A stretch of DNA of 64,000 nt from Zoroaster sp. YZ-2022 (taxonomy: Eukaryota > Echinodermata > Asteroidea > Forcipulatida > Zoroasteridae): NCBI GenBank assembly GCA_029582265.1, contig CM055816.1:37115357-37179356 (forward strand), written 5' to 3'. Shown here one piece after another: positions 1 to 10,372 of this stretch. The position numbers and the translations under genes are program-made. The notes beneath the pieces are model-generated. The model saw only the letters and a program-made list of their open reading frames with translations. It did no database searches and was not told the origin of the DNA. Position 1 is the first letter of the stretch. Each line of letters opens with the position of its first letter.

Positions 1-603
1 ACCCATTTTTTTGGGTGAAAGGTGGGCAATTGTGTATCGTTTGGCAAGACAAAAAATCTGTAACACTTTTAACTAATGTAGGCAACACTGATTTGTCCAA
101 AAAGCAAATTCGGTGTAATAAAAGCACAAGTGGATTTTGTGATGTTATGAAGCCCAATTGTATTGAAGATTACAACAAAAACATGGGTGGAACTGATCTT
201 GCCAACCAATGTTTTCAGTACTACAATCATACACACAGAAGCTTGAAATGGTGGAAAAGAGTTTTTCCATATGCTGAATATCTGTATTGTCAATAGCAGA
301 GTAATATTCACCAGCATAGCAGGGAACAAAAATGTCAGTAATCTTGATTTTCGTATAGGGATTGTACAGGGCTTGCTGTTGCGTTGGGAACGTAACGCAA
401 CATGTCAGTTGAGATACCATATTCCTATTGAGTTGACAGGGCAACAGCACTATCCTGGCAAAACCCCCAATGGAAAGAAACGCGACTGCATTGTTTGCAG
501 TAACCGAAAATTAGGCAGGCGAAAACAAACAAAGATGATCTGTAAACAATGTACACAACCTATGTGCATAGTTCCTTGCTTTGAGAAATACCACATCACT
601 TGA
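1..603 (+). pseudogene. piggyBac-type transposase, C-terminal part, frameshifted
   Basis: The reading frame from the window edge to about 293 has the piggyBac (DDE_Tnp_1_7) signature KPNCIEDYN, MGGTDLANQ and HRSLKWWKRVF, which holds the last catalytic Asp region of the family. A second frame (271-603) continues with the typical C-terminal part, including a Leu-rich stretch, an 'ELTGQQHY' linker and a Cys-rich zinc-binding tail (CIVCSNR, CKQC, CIVPCFEKYH). The switch between frames at about 275-290 is a frameshift or an unrecognised intron. The N-terminal part lies outside the window. The transposase cuts and pastes DNA at TTAA sites in the nucleus. This copy is probably inactive. The family call is firm; the cause of the break is not. 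Confidence 0.85.
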
Positions 604-675
604 TTGTAAATCTATACTATTTGCCTTCAAACCCCCCCCCCCCCCGTTCAATGTTGGGAATGGTCGGACAAGCCG

Positions 676-1192
676 CAGATTACAGTCCAAACCAACATTG
701 AATTGGGGGGTGGGGTGTTAGCATGGATTGTGATGTATTTACACTGAATACAAGTAAATGGTTCATTTCCAAGTAGAAAACCAAAAAAAATCCCCCAAAA
801 TCTCATTCAAGTTATTGTTTTTCACATGGAAAAAAAATCTTATACCTGTACCGTATTTGCATGAAATATCACCCATTTGTATTACTTTACTTTAGTGTAA
901 ATACTGATCCAAATATTTAATTGTTTTGCTTTTACACTTAAAAAATCTGCAGATTACAGTCCAAACCAACATTGAATTGGGGGGTGGGGGGGGTGGGGTG
1001 TTAGCATGGATTGTGATGTATTTACACTGAATACAAGTAAATGGTTCATTTCCAAGTAGAAAACCAAAAAAAATCCCCCAAAATCTCATCCAAGTTATTG
1101 TTTTTCACATGGAAAAAAATCTTATACCTGTACCGTATTTGCATGAAATATCACCCATTTGTATTACTTTTCTTTAGTGTAAATACTGATCA
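676..1192 (+). repeat. 274-bp tandem duplication in piggyBac 3' region
   Basis: The block starting CAGATTACAGTCCAAACC at 676 recurs at 950 and stays nearly identical for about 240 bp (same 'GTGTTAGCATGGATTG', 'CACATGGAAAAAAA' and 'CACCCATTTGTATTAC' segments). It differs mainly in the length of a G run. Nothing suggests that it encodes protein. Confidence 0.85.
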
Positions 1193-1556
1193 AATTATTT
1201 CGCTTTTGCACAATGTTTTCCTCCCTTTTGTATACTCATTTTTACATACAAATGAGAAAGTTAAAAAAGTGTCTATTCCTGCCGTGTGAGGGCGCACTTC
1301 AATGAAATTGTGAAAAACCCACTGGTGCTGAAGTGACATTGGGCTCCTAATTACTGTGGTAAAGAAGGGTACTCTCTGACATAACTGGCTGGTAATGAAA
1401 GGGTTAAAGGAATTTTCGGCAATTTGTATTTTAATCCAAAAATTGCTCCAAACAAAATTTTTGTATTATATTTTAAAAAAAAAATCAAACCAGTTTAACA
1501 GTAATTTAATACATCAATAAATAAATGACGAGGCCCTGAACCTTACATGCGTCATG

Positions 1557-1745
1557 CAGCGGCGTAGCCAGGACTTTTTCAGTGGGGGTCACAGGGGCCA
1601 TTACTTTTCAGTGGGGGGGCCAGGGGTATGGTTTTTTCCCCTTTTGTTTTCTTTTCTGTTTTGGGGGCGCTATGAGGGGGCACTGGAAAATTGTGTGGAG
1701 CACGTGCCCCCCCCCCCCCCCCGGCCTCCCGTGGCTACGCCGCTG
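1557..1745. mobile_element. MITE with 14-bp terminal inverted repeats
   Basis: The element starts CAGCGGCGTAGCCA and ends TGGCTACGCCGCTG, a perfect 14-bp inverted repeat. GTCATG directly flanks both ends (1551-1556 and 1746-1751), consistent with a 6-bp target duplication. The 189-bp interior is G/C-run-rich and non-coding. The termini resemble common 'CAGNGGCGTAGCC' non-autonomous DNA elements of animals. The superfamily cannot be fixed from this copy. Confidence 0.7.
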
Positions 1746-2148
1746 GTCATGAACTAAATCAAGAACAACTGTGCCATGTTTCTAAAAGCTATTTTTGGGG
1801 AACACCCATTTTGACATTTTGAAAATGGCGGGAAAATGCATAATTTTTAAAGTAAACATTCCACAGTTACATGTTTTGCAGTTTTACCTATGTTTTGAGG
1901 TTCCGTGATTATAAATACAGCTTTGAAAACAGTGAAGAAATATAATTAGAAGAAATATAATTAAATCAATTAAATATAATTAGGTACATTAAACAAAGCC
2001 ATGCCCACTAAGTATCTATATACCACGCCCCTGATGGTTTTAATGTGCCTAATAATTGCATCAATACTTTATTGTATCTCTTAAACACTGCTTCTTATCA
2101 CCTTGAAACTTTTTCTAATAAATCGCCCGGAAGATCACGCACGCGATC

Positions 2149-2399
2149 GCCTTTACCAGTCCGTTCCAAGGACGCTTTTTGTGAATTATCCATAAAGCTC
2201 CAGAAAAATTAATAATTTATGGATGCAAATTTATTTATACCAATCACCGTAAGCAAAATGTTGCGTTTATCTATAATTACATAAGTGATACCATAACAAA
2301 ATAGTTACCTAATGCATTATAAATATCTTAACATTTCTCTACCAAATCGGTAGAAAAGTATAAAGAAAAACATAAGACCACAGAACGGACTGGTGAAGG
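2149..2399. repeat. 17-bp inverted repeat flanking 217 bp
   Basis: CCTTTACCAGTCCGTTC at 2149-2165 is matched in inverse at 2383-2399 with one mismatch. An internal short palindrome (CTACCAAATCGGTAG) sits near 2340. It may be a small MITE, but no target duplication was recognised. The rest of 1752-2640 holds only a poly-C run near 2508-2525. Confidence 0.35.
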
Positions 2400-2640
2400 C
2401 CCTCGGGGCGTCTGTTACTCATGTGCGTGGTCTTTTCTCGTGTCTTGTGTTCAGGGTTGCCGCGTGAGCCTTGACTAACAGCTACCGAACTGCTGGTATA
2501 ATGACTCCCCCCCCCCCCCCCCCCCAATCTGTAAAAGTTTATGGCGGCACAGAAAATTCTCAATATCAACAAATTAATTAGTCTTCGTTCGCTTTTTCAA
2601 CAAGGAATATGTCTATTTTGAGGATCCGTATTTATTTTAA

Positions 2641-4570
2641 AAATCAATAAAAATGCAAAACATTCATCCATCTACACACTCCGATCAGGACCTCGCAAAT
2701 GCTTTTTCAAACTTTTTTGTCACAAAAATTGAGAATATCCGTCGTTCTTTTCCCTCAGTACCTGCCATTCTATCACAAACACCATCACGCAAGGATCCAC
2801 AATGTAGACTGTCCATGTTTGAGCCTACTAGTGTTACGGAGATAAAGAAACTCATCATGAAATCGCCATCAATATCATGTGAACTTGATCCAGTGCCAAC
2901 TTCGCTAATAAAACAAAATATTGATGTGTTTGCTAAGTATATCACAATTATTGTAAACAGATCTCTTTCTTCCGGTTGTTTCCCTAATAGCCAGAAGGTT
3001 GCTCATGTTAAACCACTCCTAAAGAAACCCAGTTTGGACAAGGAAGTTTTCAAAAATTACCGACCAATAGCGAATTTAAAGTACCTTGGAAAAACAATCA
3101 AGCGAGTTGTTTCATCACGGATCTCTGACCATGTTCGTGCTAATAACCTGTCGGACACATTTCAGTCAGCCTACAAACCATTTCATGAAACGGAAACTGC
3201 TCTTCTTCGCGTCAACAATGACATTTTATCTGCCATGGATGAGGGGAAAATCACTGCATTAGTTTTGTTAGACTTAAGCGCCGCTTTTGACACTGTCGAT
3301 CATAAAATTCTTCTCTCCCGCCTTCAATATCATCTTGGAATACATGACACAGCCCTGGATTGGTGTAAGTCCTACCTTTTAAATAGGCCTCAGCATGTTT
3401 GTATTGGTAACGCTATCTCCGAGCCTGTTACTCTTGACTATTCTGTACCCCAAGGCTCTGACCTCGGCCCACAGTGGTTTACTGTATATACCTTTCCAGT
3501 TCGTGATACCATTTTGAAGTATAATTTAAATTACCATGTTTACGCTGATGACACGCAGCTTTACATTACTTTTAAATCTTCTCAAGAACCTGATGATTCC
3601 TGCATTAAAACACTGGAGAAATGTATTCAAGAGATTCGAAGTTGGATGAGACAAAACTTCCTGAAATTGAACGATGAAAAAACAGAATTTTTGTTCTATT
3701 TGGATCACGTCAGCAATTGTCTAAAGTTTCTCTTCCATTTATTACAATTGGTGACTCGCAGATAACCCCCTCATTACATGCACGTAATTTGGGTGTTATA
3801 TTTGACTCGACAATGACTTTAAAACCACATATCTCCAACATTGTTCGCATATCATCATTTCATATCAGAAATATAAGCCGAATTAGGAAATACTTGAATA
3901 AAAGTGCTGCTGAACAAATTATACATGCATTTGTCACATCACGGCTCGATAACGGGAATGCTCTCCTTTACGGTCTTCCGCAGAATCAAATATCTCGTCT
4001 TCAGCACATACAAAACACAGCAGCTCGTGTTGTGACTTTGTCCAGAAAAGTCATGCCATATCACGCCAATCTTGAAGAACTGCACTGGCTTCCTGTTTCA
4101 CAGAGAATTGTTTTAAACTTATGCTAATTGTTCACAAATCTTTTAATAACATTGCTCCAATTTATATTTCTGAACTACTTAAAGTCTACACTCCATCACG
4201 CAATTTGCGCTCCAGCAACATGTCACTCCTCAAGGAACCAACTTCAAAACGGAACTGGGGTGATAGGTCGTTTTCTGTCGCAGCTCCGAGACTCTGGAAT
4301 CATCTTCCAACTAAACTCAAATCTTGTCATAGTATAACCAGATTTAAGTCGATGCTTAAAACTCATCTTATGTCACAACTCTTCAAAGATGATGTATATT
4401 TGTAATTGCATTGTAGGTACATGTATCTCGGTACATAATTTGTTTTGTTTTCCCTATGCTATCATTGTATATTGTTTGTATTAATGTTTTTCTTTGTTTC
4501 CGCGCCTTGAGCGCCCAGCAGGGTGGATATGTGCGCGCTAAAAATCTTTATTATTATTATTATTATTATA
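2641..4570 (+). mobile_element. LINE B: 5'-truncated CR1-like retrotransposon
   Basis: The region carries a CR1-type reverse transcriptase in three frames and ends in a GCGCCTTGAGCGC-containing 3' segment followed by an (ATT)n tail at about 4549-4570, as is usual for CR1/L2 elements. No endonuclease is present upstream, so the insertion is 5'-truncated. This is a dead copy inserted in host DNA. Confidence 0.85.
2653..4405 (+). pseudogene. CR1-like reverse transcriptase (ORF2 C-terminal part)
   Basis: Motifs appear in order: NYRPIANLKYLGK (RT1), FQSAYKPFHETETALL, LVLLDLSAAFDTVDHKILL (RT3, motif A Asp), a damaged 'VPQGSDLGP' (RT4) and YADDTQLY (RT5, catalytic Asp pair, about 3538-3563). The frame breaks near 3720 and again near 4120. 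The remaining frames (3717-4127 and 4121-4405) carry the thumb and C-terminal segments, such as LHWLPVSQRI and WNHLPTKLK, typical of CR1/jockey elements. The enzyme would copy LINE RNA at a nicked target; here it cannot be made whole. The CR1/L2 group call rests on motif style and the 3' tail. Confidence 0.88.
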
Positions 4571-4756
4571 TATTTTGGTTTTATAGACAACAGCTGCTCG
4601 TTGACAGCATAAAACAATAAAATATCAGATGTGAAAAAAATGGAAAGAAATGTACGTCCCTTAATATTTCTATCTAGTAAAATCACTGGTTAAACAACTT
4701 TTTTCACTTCCACAAGCACTAACTTTCCAGTAAATTAAATCATACAATTTCACTAT

Positions 4757-4915
4757 GATGTTTATTTTTGTAACAAGCATGACCTAGATAAGTTTATGCA
4801 ACCAGTAATACGCCATAGTTTTGTAAGTTTTCAGAGAAATTCTAAGCCAAAGGTAAGTGCGTCATTTCACGAGTGCGGCGAATTACGTACACGGACGATA
4901 TCAATACTAACGTTT
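4757..4915 (+). repeat. SINE tail fragment
   Basis: 'AACAAGCATGACCTAGATAA' through 'GAGTGCGGCGAATTACGTAC' closely matches 30180-30300, where the same tail follows a tRNA-like head. The tRNA-related head is missing here, so this is a 5'-truncated copy. Confidence 0.65.
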
Positions 4916-5814
4916 ACGTCACTTTTCACTGATTACAGTCCATGTGAACTTTTTGTATTTCTAAAAAAGAAGCAAGTTAATCATCAAAATATCCCATGAG
5001 ATTTACGCCTGGATATGGTATGAATATTCATGAGGTGACGTTTTCAGCAAGTATTAGAAATGAAGGAGTCACGTGCAATAAGTGCATCGTCTGAATACAT
5101 ACACACAATAATTATATCATCGTACCAGGAGAATGCAAATTTCCAATAGTTCCCGTCCGTATTGGTTAATCCGTGGCGTTTGATCAAAAGGCTGGATTGG
5201 TCTATAGCATCTTCCAAGTCTAACATAAACTTCTTTCTCAGATAATAGAGAGCTGACCAAGTAATATGTTTTGGTCAGAAATGCATAATAATCTTCTATA
5301 CATTTATCACTTGTAGCATGGGCTACATGTGATCATGAATTACATTTTTGTGACTTCTTATTAAGTTGTATAGTTGTATTTTAGTGATAACATCCTATCA
5401 CTTCAAAACGCATGCTGCAGTAGGTATTCCAACTGGTTGGTTGAATGCGAATAGCTGTAGTGTACAGTACCTCCCTGAATCTTGCGGTCACCTGAGTGTC
5501 TCCATCAGTGTTACCGATGAACTGTTAACAAGCCAAAAAATAATTTAATGCTTAATTAATACAACACAATTTGTAAGAATGTTTGTAAGTGACAGTAAAT
5601 TTTTCTCCCACGATTTTTTTCTAGGTAATAAATTTTCCGAAATAGTATTTGTTATCAGAACAATGATATTGTTTGACAAACAAAAAGGCAAACAAATACC
5701 GTTTTTAACAATTGCATTTCACAACAGAATCATGAGAACCATTGTTTTACAGTTCACAAGTGCCGAAATAAAAGTATAATTGGGGTGCTGTTAAGTTCTA
5801 TTTAAGTATATCCA
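4916..5814. other. Non-coding host DNA
   Basis: No gene or recognisable repeat was found. It lies 3' of the minus-strand host exon at 5815-6068 and could include its downstream intron or untranslated region. Confidence 0.4.
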
Positions 5815-6068
5815 TCAATTGTCCCCACAGTGTGTATAGTCTTTATTACTTGCCTCCATTGGTGCACCGTCTGTATCGGTCACCAAACCCCAGAGATGAC
5901 CGCCATCACTTGGTATAGACACATTGAATGTCTGCACCCATTGGTCAGTACCGTCACTGCTGGCACGGCCTTGTGTAATCAGACCAGTGATGGATACCGT
6001 GGTATTGAAGTCAACTTGTATCCAGGGCTGGGAGTCACCTTCGCCAGCACACCAGGCAGCAGCAAAAC
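5815..6068 (-). CDS. Host exon: F5/8 type C (discoidin) domain, middle part
   Basis: Read on the minus strand, the exon follows an acceptor (TTTACCCAATA... ending in CAG) at 6069-6070 and encodes an F5/8C core: 'AAAWCAGEGDSQPWIQVDF', then a hydrophobic 'VSITGLITQGR' strand and 'WVQTFNVS'. This is the ligand-binding beta-sandwich found in secreted or cell-surface adhesion proteins. Its starting phase (two bases completing a codon) fits the donor phase of the exon at 7231-7362. The 3' boundary is uncertain. The frame meets a stop at 5815-5817 before a full discoidin fold is complete, so the true donor is probably slightly upstream of the stop, or the gene is a partial copy. Confidence 0.65.
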
Positions 6069-7230
6069 CTGTTTACCCAATAATAAAGACCATACATCAA
6101 ATATGACGATAGATACTCAGTAAATATACATGCTCCGTGCTCATTTTACCGTCTTGAAATTCTGATTAATATCTTGAATCGCAAGATATTGTGATACCAG
6201 CCATCACTTTTGGGGTAAATTTTGGGTCATTTATTTGTCAAACTAATAGTTGTTACTGGAACTGTCACTGCATATCGTGGATGCATGCATAAATACGACT
6301 GTCGTAAACGGAGCCTGTCATTTTAATTTAGTTTAAGGGGGACAAGTGCTCCATGGATGTCATTTAACATACGATTTGTGGCAGAATGCCCCTTTTTTGA
6401 CAATGTTCCCCTTTTTTCCTGCAGTACAATTCCTCCGTTTAGGTGTGTGCCCGCATTTTATGTCACCCTGTATCCCTCGCTGTATTATTAATTCATTTAT
6501 TTACTTTATAAAGCTTGATATTTCTTTCTCAATTCATTTAAATATTTATAATAATTTCCATACAAATATTTTACAATACAGAATGCTAAAATGTGTAATG
6601 AGGCACAGGTAAGCAAAGGGTTGTATTGGAGTGCCCTTAACATAGAACAGCATTACAACACCAAACATCAAAACTGACAGACAAACAAAACGTACAGACA
6701 AACAAGAAGGACAATAAAGTGAATATTGTAGTGGAATGCCTGATGATATATAAACCTACTTGTAGTTAAAGAAAGAGAAAGAAGATACCAAAGAGAAATG
6801 TAATTAAGAAAAATAAATATATGTCCTGGTCAGTTATTTTGTGAAATAGCTCATTTAAAGAGAAAGTTTAATTTATACTTCTACAAGGACAAGATAAATG
6901 TACAGATTTAAACCAAAACTGACGAAAAATAAAGATATGCATCCCAATATTGTACCTGATTGTCAATTGTATTTATAACTACTAATATAATTATGGTGTA
7001 CATGTAGTATTTTGCTCTCTGACCTCGTAAAATCTTGGGGTTTTAATTTATGGTAACATTTGTTCATATCTCTAAAATATCTCAAATAATGCTGACCTGT
7101 TGTCCAAGCGTCACAATGTTTACATCCTTTTGGATTAATTTCTTGTTTCTTGTCTTCTGTCACTTTGGTTGTAGTTTCTTAATATTCATTATAATATAAG
7201 GATTATATTCAACTAGTATATCAGTTTTAC
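6069..7230 (-). other. Intron of the host F5/8C gene
   Basis: The stretch between two phase-compatible exons shows no coding signal or identifiable repeat. It is AT-rich with short poly-purine runs. Canonical splice ends occur on the minus strand: GTAAAAC at the upstream donor (7224-7230) and a CAG acceptor at 6069-6071. Confidence 0.5.
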
Positions 7231-7362
7231 CTTGAGTATTAAGTCGTGTCCTATTAGGTGCAGTGTATGCTTTGTTCTTCCAAAATGATGAGGCTGTGAT
7301 GCTGTCATCTGGGATATCACCGTTCTCCATACCAAGATGCTCCTCCGTATCAACTGAACAAA
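7231..7362 (-). CDS. Host exon: F5/8 type C domain, N-terminal part
   Basis: On the minus strand the exon runs from a CTAG acceptor to a CAAG/GTAAAAC donor and encodes 'CSVDTEEHLGMENGDIPDD' followed by 'ITASSFW'. This is the Cys-then-LGMenG-I-PD-ItASS opening of discoidin/F5-8C domains. It is 132 bp, entered with two bases and left with one, which matches the exons on both sides. Together with 5815-6068 it forms most of one discoidin domain. The domain call is strong. The whole protein is unknown because flanking exons were not all found. Confidence 0.7.
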
Positions 7363-7898
7363 CTAGATAAAGTTTGATAACAAATTAATTAAAATTAATT
7401 AAAATAAGGTGGTTCAGTGAAGAACCACTAGTATAGCAACTATAGATGTTTAGCAACTCTGTGTGAAATTGGCCTAATGTGTAATTTTCAATGGGAGACA
7501 TTTGTGACGCTGGTGGCAACAGACTTCGGTTCAGGGCCCGCCCAAGGAAGCTCTTTGGTTATAGATATTCTTTTAAAGAAGAATTCTGAAAAAAGGGGAA
7601 ACATTCAAATGAATTTGAATCACAGGTACTAGTAGAAAGAGGGTAGCATTATTTCTCAATGCTGATATATATCCCAACTAACCATGCTTTTTGATAGACA
7701 CAAGTAATGTTTGTCCATTTATTAATTTGCAATTTGGTTTTTACAACTGTAGATCTAAATGAGAGCACCCGTGACATAATACTTCACTCCAAGTTGGCTA
7801 TGCTTTCAGCTTAACGTGATATTACCAATGACACGTAGCCCAATAATGTAATTTGTATTTATTAATTGTAACCACGATTGCACTCTTCAAAGGCTCAC
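7363..7898 (-). other. Intron of the host gene
   Basis: Non-coding AT-rich sequence between the donor GTGAGCC at 7892-7898 and the acceptor at 7363-7364. Nothing else was recognised in it. Confidence 0.5.
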
Positions 7899-8106
7899 CT
7901 TGACAATTGAAATACATGCGAATCTTTTCCTGATCATCCGTGAACAGTGGATGATCGGTGTAGTGTGGTTCGTAGTGTCTCTGCGGTGTATACATGTTAA
8001 CGCCGCCTGGTCTGATGCTTGTGCATGAGCAGCGATCCTTGAGCTCAACTGGCTTTACCCATCGGAGTTTGCCTCTCTGGTCCTGCTCTTGATCAAGATA
8101 ACACAC
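7899..8106 (-). CDS. Host exon upstream of the F5/8C domain
   Basis: This open exon lies between a GGCCAAG acceptor (8107-8108) and a consensus CAAG/GTGAGC donor. Its 208 bp leave one base over, which joins in phase with the two bases that open the next exon. The peptide has Cys pairs (DRCSCTSIRPGG, FNCQ) and is probably extracellular, but no domain was recognised. It may belong to a module preceding the discoidin domain. Confidence 0.5.
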
Positions 8107-9002
8107 CTTGGCCGCCGCTTCGAATCAAAAGATATAAAACAACAAAGAGAACCTTGAAGAGTATTGTTTTAATCAAATTCGAAGCTAAAGGGGATTGAAG
8201 AAAATTATTAATTATTAATATTATTTTTATTTGTTATTCTTATTTTGTATCGTGCGTTAACTTGACAGCACCTTGTTTGGTTATTTTTCTGACAACACAT
8301 TTCTCTGAAAAAATGGAATTCTCAAAATGATAACGGCATAGACTGGCTTTTTAATTGCAATACCAATACAGCTCTGTGATTGAGTGAAAGAAAAATGCTT
8401 CAATAGGCCAAAAAATGTATCCAGTTTCTGGTCATCGGTCGGCTTCAAAATCAGTGCGGTGAGGCATTTCTTTAATTTATTTTATTTTTATTTTTTTGCC
8501 AACATGGAAATACGTTATACATGTATATGCTGGGAAAGAAAGGATACAAGAATCGGGCAAACGTTCATAACCCTATGTGAAAAAGACGTTTAAAACACAG
8601 CACGGCAGAATTTCAATCGATTCAGCAATTTTGGGTGTAATTTGATGCCGATGCGAGGGTCTGAGGCGACGTGCGCGGAGACCACAAACCAGAGACGTTT
8701 TTTAGATGCCTCAACAGGTTCTTGCGTCATTCGCATGTCTTTGAATATGTGTAAAACGCAGAAATGAAGCTCACTCGATTGTATGACAATTTCCTTCATT
8801 ATAATTTGTTTCTTTTGAAAAAAAAAGCCACAGTCAAAGGCATTATGTATGCTTCTATACATCTCAAGGGTACGGGTAACAAAATATCAACTGTGAAAAT
8901 GAGTTGCTGCTTATCATATTCCATCAATATTTCGTACACAGGTGCACCACACTGGAACATCATACAGTATGCAAGACAAAACAAAGATGCTAATATTAGA
9001 GT
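8107..9002. other. Non-coding host DNA flanking element 1
   Basis: No gene, RNA or known repeat was recognised. Further upstream exons of the minus-strand host gene might lie here but none was convincing. Confidence 0.35.
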
Positions 9003-9310
9003 AGTAGTATGGTAGATGGGGGTCCTGGCTCAAGTACTTAAAAATGGGCGTGGTTGATGATGAGATTAAAAAAAGGGGTGGGTGAGTGGGTGTGGTTGAC
9101 GCTTGCGCGGTGGAGCATGACGTCATCAAAAAATGATGACGTCATCATGAGATGTTTGCGGTTGCGCGGTGTCGTGTATAGGTATAGGGGTAAGATTTGT
9201 AAAAGACTGAGTGTGTGAGGTACTCGCAAAAAAAGTATTTTTTTAAATCGATAAAAAAAGATATTGTTTTAGTCGCTAGAAAATTGAAATATCGATTCGA
9301 TATTATGTAG
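9003..9310 (+). repeat. Left terminal repeat of element 1
   Basis: It begins AGTAGTATGGTAGATGGGGG and contains two TGACGTCA palindromes at 9118-9125 and 9137-9144, arranged as an inverted repeat around a short A-rich loop. The rest is G/T-rich and then AT-rich and reads into the first gene at 9323. The partner right repeat was not found. Confidence 0.7.
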
Positions 9311-9322
9311 ATAATAGTAAAG

Positions 9323-9624
9323 ATGACGACGAGAGCGAAGATTCCCTGCGAATGGCTTTTAGTTGGCAAAACAGTCAAGTGTTGTAAACCAAGTATGAGT
9401 GGCGGTGCATATTGTTCACTTCACTCGTATCGTATTCGACACGGTCAACGTATACCCGTCCCATGTCGAAAATGTAAAAATGGTACAAAACAGCGACAAA
9501 TTTATGTACGAAATGCTGTAATGTATTAAAAATACATTATTTAAATAGCGTTGAAGCAAAAGCAACACGATGTTATAATATAGTGATGAAAGAGTTGGTT
9601 GAAAAGACAAGCGCTCGTTTATAG
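9323..9624 (+). pseudogene. Small Cys-rich (zinc-finger-like) Polinton protein, frameshifted
   Basis: The gene has close relatives at 56886-57185, 61736-62050 and 40338-40533. The family pattern is PC-WL-GKT-KCC, then YC-H, then C-C, then LC-C and a C-terminal helix with K-A-R-NLVM-EL. The spaced Cys/His pairs suggest a zinc-binding fold, perhaps nucleic-acid binding. The first frame stops at 9529. The missing second half (LCTKC to the final TAG at 9622-9624) continues in another frame, so about one base was lost near 9490-9500. It is the first gene inside the left terminus, and TTAATAGTAAA-like sequence sits just before the start. The function is not known. Confidence 0.75.
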
Positions 9625-9648
9625 TGGCTAAAAATTTAAATTATACGG

Positions 9649-9705
9649 GGGAGGTCTATCAGTTGTTGTTGTCCGCTCCGCTATTTGCGAAGCGGGTTTT
9701 TGATT
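9649..9705. terminator. Conserved hairpin between convergent genes (element 1)
   Basis: GGAGGTCTATC is followed by a stem CCGCT (9673-9677) / AGCGG (9691-9695) and a T run. The same arrangement with a different stem occurs at 62425-62480, and a hairpin of different sequence at 56828-56851. All three lie between the Cys-rich gene and the glycine-rich membrane protein gene, which converge. A transcription end or RNA-processing role is inferred. Confidence 0.5.
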
Positions 9706-9742
9706 ATAATGTGATTTTTGTATAGTAAAGTTTACTTTAAAT

Positions 9743-10348
9743 TTAAAAGTTTTTCTGTAAGAACTTGTTTTCTTTATCTACATCGTCGGTTTTGACCTCT
9801 GTTTTAGCCGGTAAAGCCGTAGCTTTGCTAGAGTTGTTACGGATTTGTTCTTTCATTTTAGAAAATTTATCTCGTTCTTCGAAGATGAGTAAAAATTCAT
9901 CTTGGGTAACGACGCCGTCTTCGATGGCTTTTGAAACGTGGTTTTCGATCGTGTTGAGTTTAGACGATGCTAAAACTCTAATTTCATCGTGTTTTTTAGC
10001 TTTTTTAGATAATTTATATTTCGCGTATCTGAGAGCAAACGCCGCACCCCCCAACCCTAAAGCTAAACCTTCTAAAACAAGCCCAACCGGCGCCGCTATA
10101 ACGGTGGCGATACTCGCGATTCCGATAGCTCCCGCTCCCATACAGCCCAATTCTGTCATAGTTTCTACGATGGAGCAAGTGTTGATGATTTTATTATATT
10201 TTGTATAGACGGCTTTACGATGATTTATTTCGATTCGTAATTCTTTTTGAATATCGTCGATTTTTTGCAGACGAAATGTTTTAGCATCATCCGTCATAGG
10301 TTGTAAATTTGGATAAAGTACATTCGTTGATTCTATAGGTACGCTCAT
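9743..10348 (-). CDS. Conserved Polinton glycine-rich membrane protein (201 aa)
   Basis: The reading frame is intact, with relatives at 56168-56791 (broken) and 62509-63138 (intact). Residues about 15-55 form a charged helix (AKTFRLQKIDDIQKELR). Residues about 65-110 are a Gly/Ala-rich hydrophobic block (GCMGAGAIGIASIATVIAAP and on) able to form one or two membrane helices. After that comes a basic 'KYKLSKKAKKHDEIRVLA' segment and a C-terminal helical region with Asp/Glu. It may be an internal membrane-active virion protein, but that is inference. A palindromic CTATTAATAG sits just upstream of the start. The start is fixed by conservation of the MSV.E.TNVLYPNL opening. Confidence 0.75.
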   Translation of the reverse strand: MSVPIESTNVLYPNLQPMTDDAKTFRLQKIDDIQKELRIEINHRKAVYTKYNKIINTCSIVETMTELGCMGAGAIGIASIATVIAAPVGLVLEGLALGLGGAAFALRYAKYKLSKKAKKHDEIRVLASSKLNTIENHVSKAIEDGVVTQDEFLLIFEERDKFSKMKEQIRNNSSKATALPAKTEVKTDDVDKENKFLQKNF

Positions 10349-10372
10349 TGTTTTTCTATTAATAGAAAAAAT

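Larger units (their letters stand above)
1..1407 (+). mobile_element. piggyBac DNA transposon, 3' part with TTAA end
   Basis: Downstream of the transposase the sequence reaches CTGGCTGGTAATGAAAGGG directly followed by TTAA at 1404-1407. Read on the other strand this is TTAACCCTTTCATTACC, the usual form of a piggyBac terminus with its TTAA target. The 5' end is outside the window. Between the gene and this end lies a 274-bp tandem duplication. Confidence 0.7.

Noticed and set aside
6963..7163. A 66-codon minus-strand frame as a further host exon
   Set aside because: It does not connect in phase with the two discoidin exons and would break the domain. It lies in the intron between them.
9765..10208. 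147-codon plus-strand frame opposite the glycine-rich protein gene
   Set aside because: The same antisense frame appears at 56314 and 62708 only because the sense gene is conserved. The sense frame has the conserved start, promoter motif and protein pattern.
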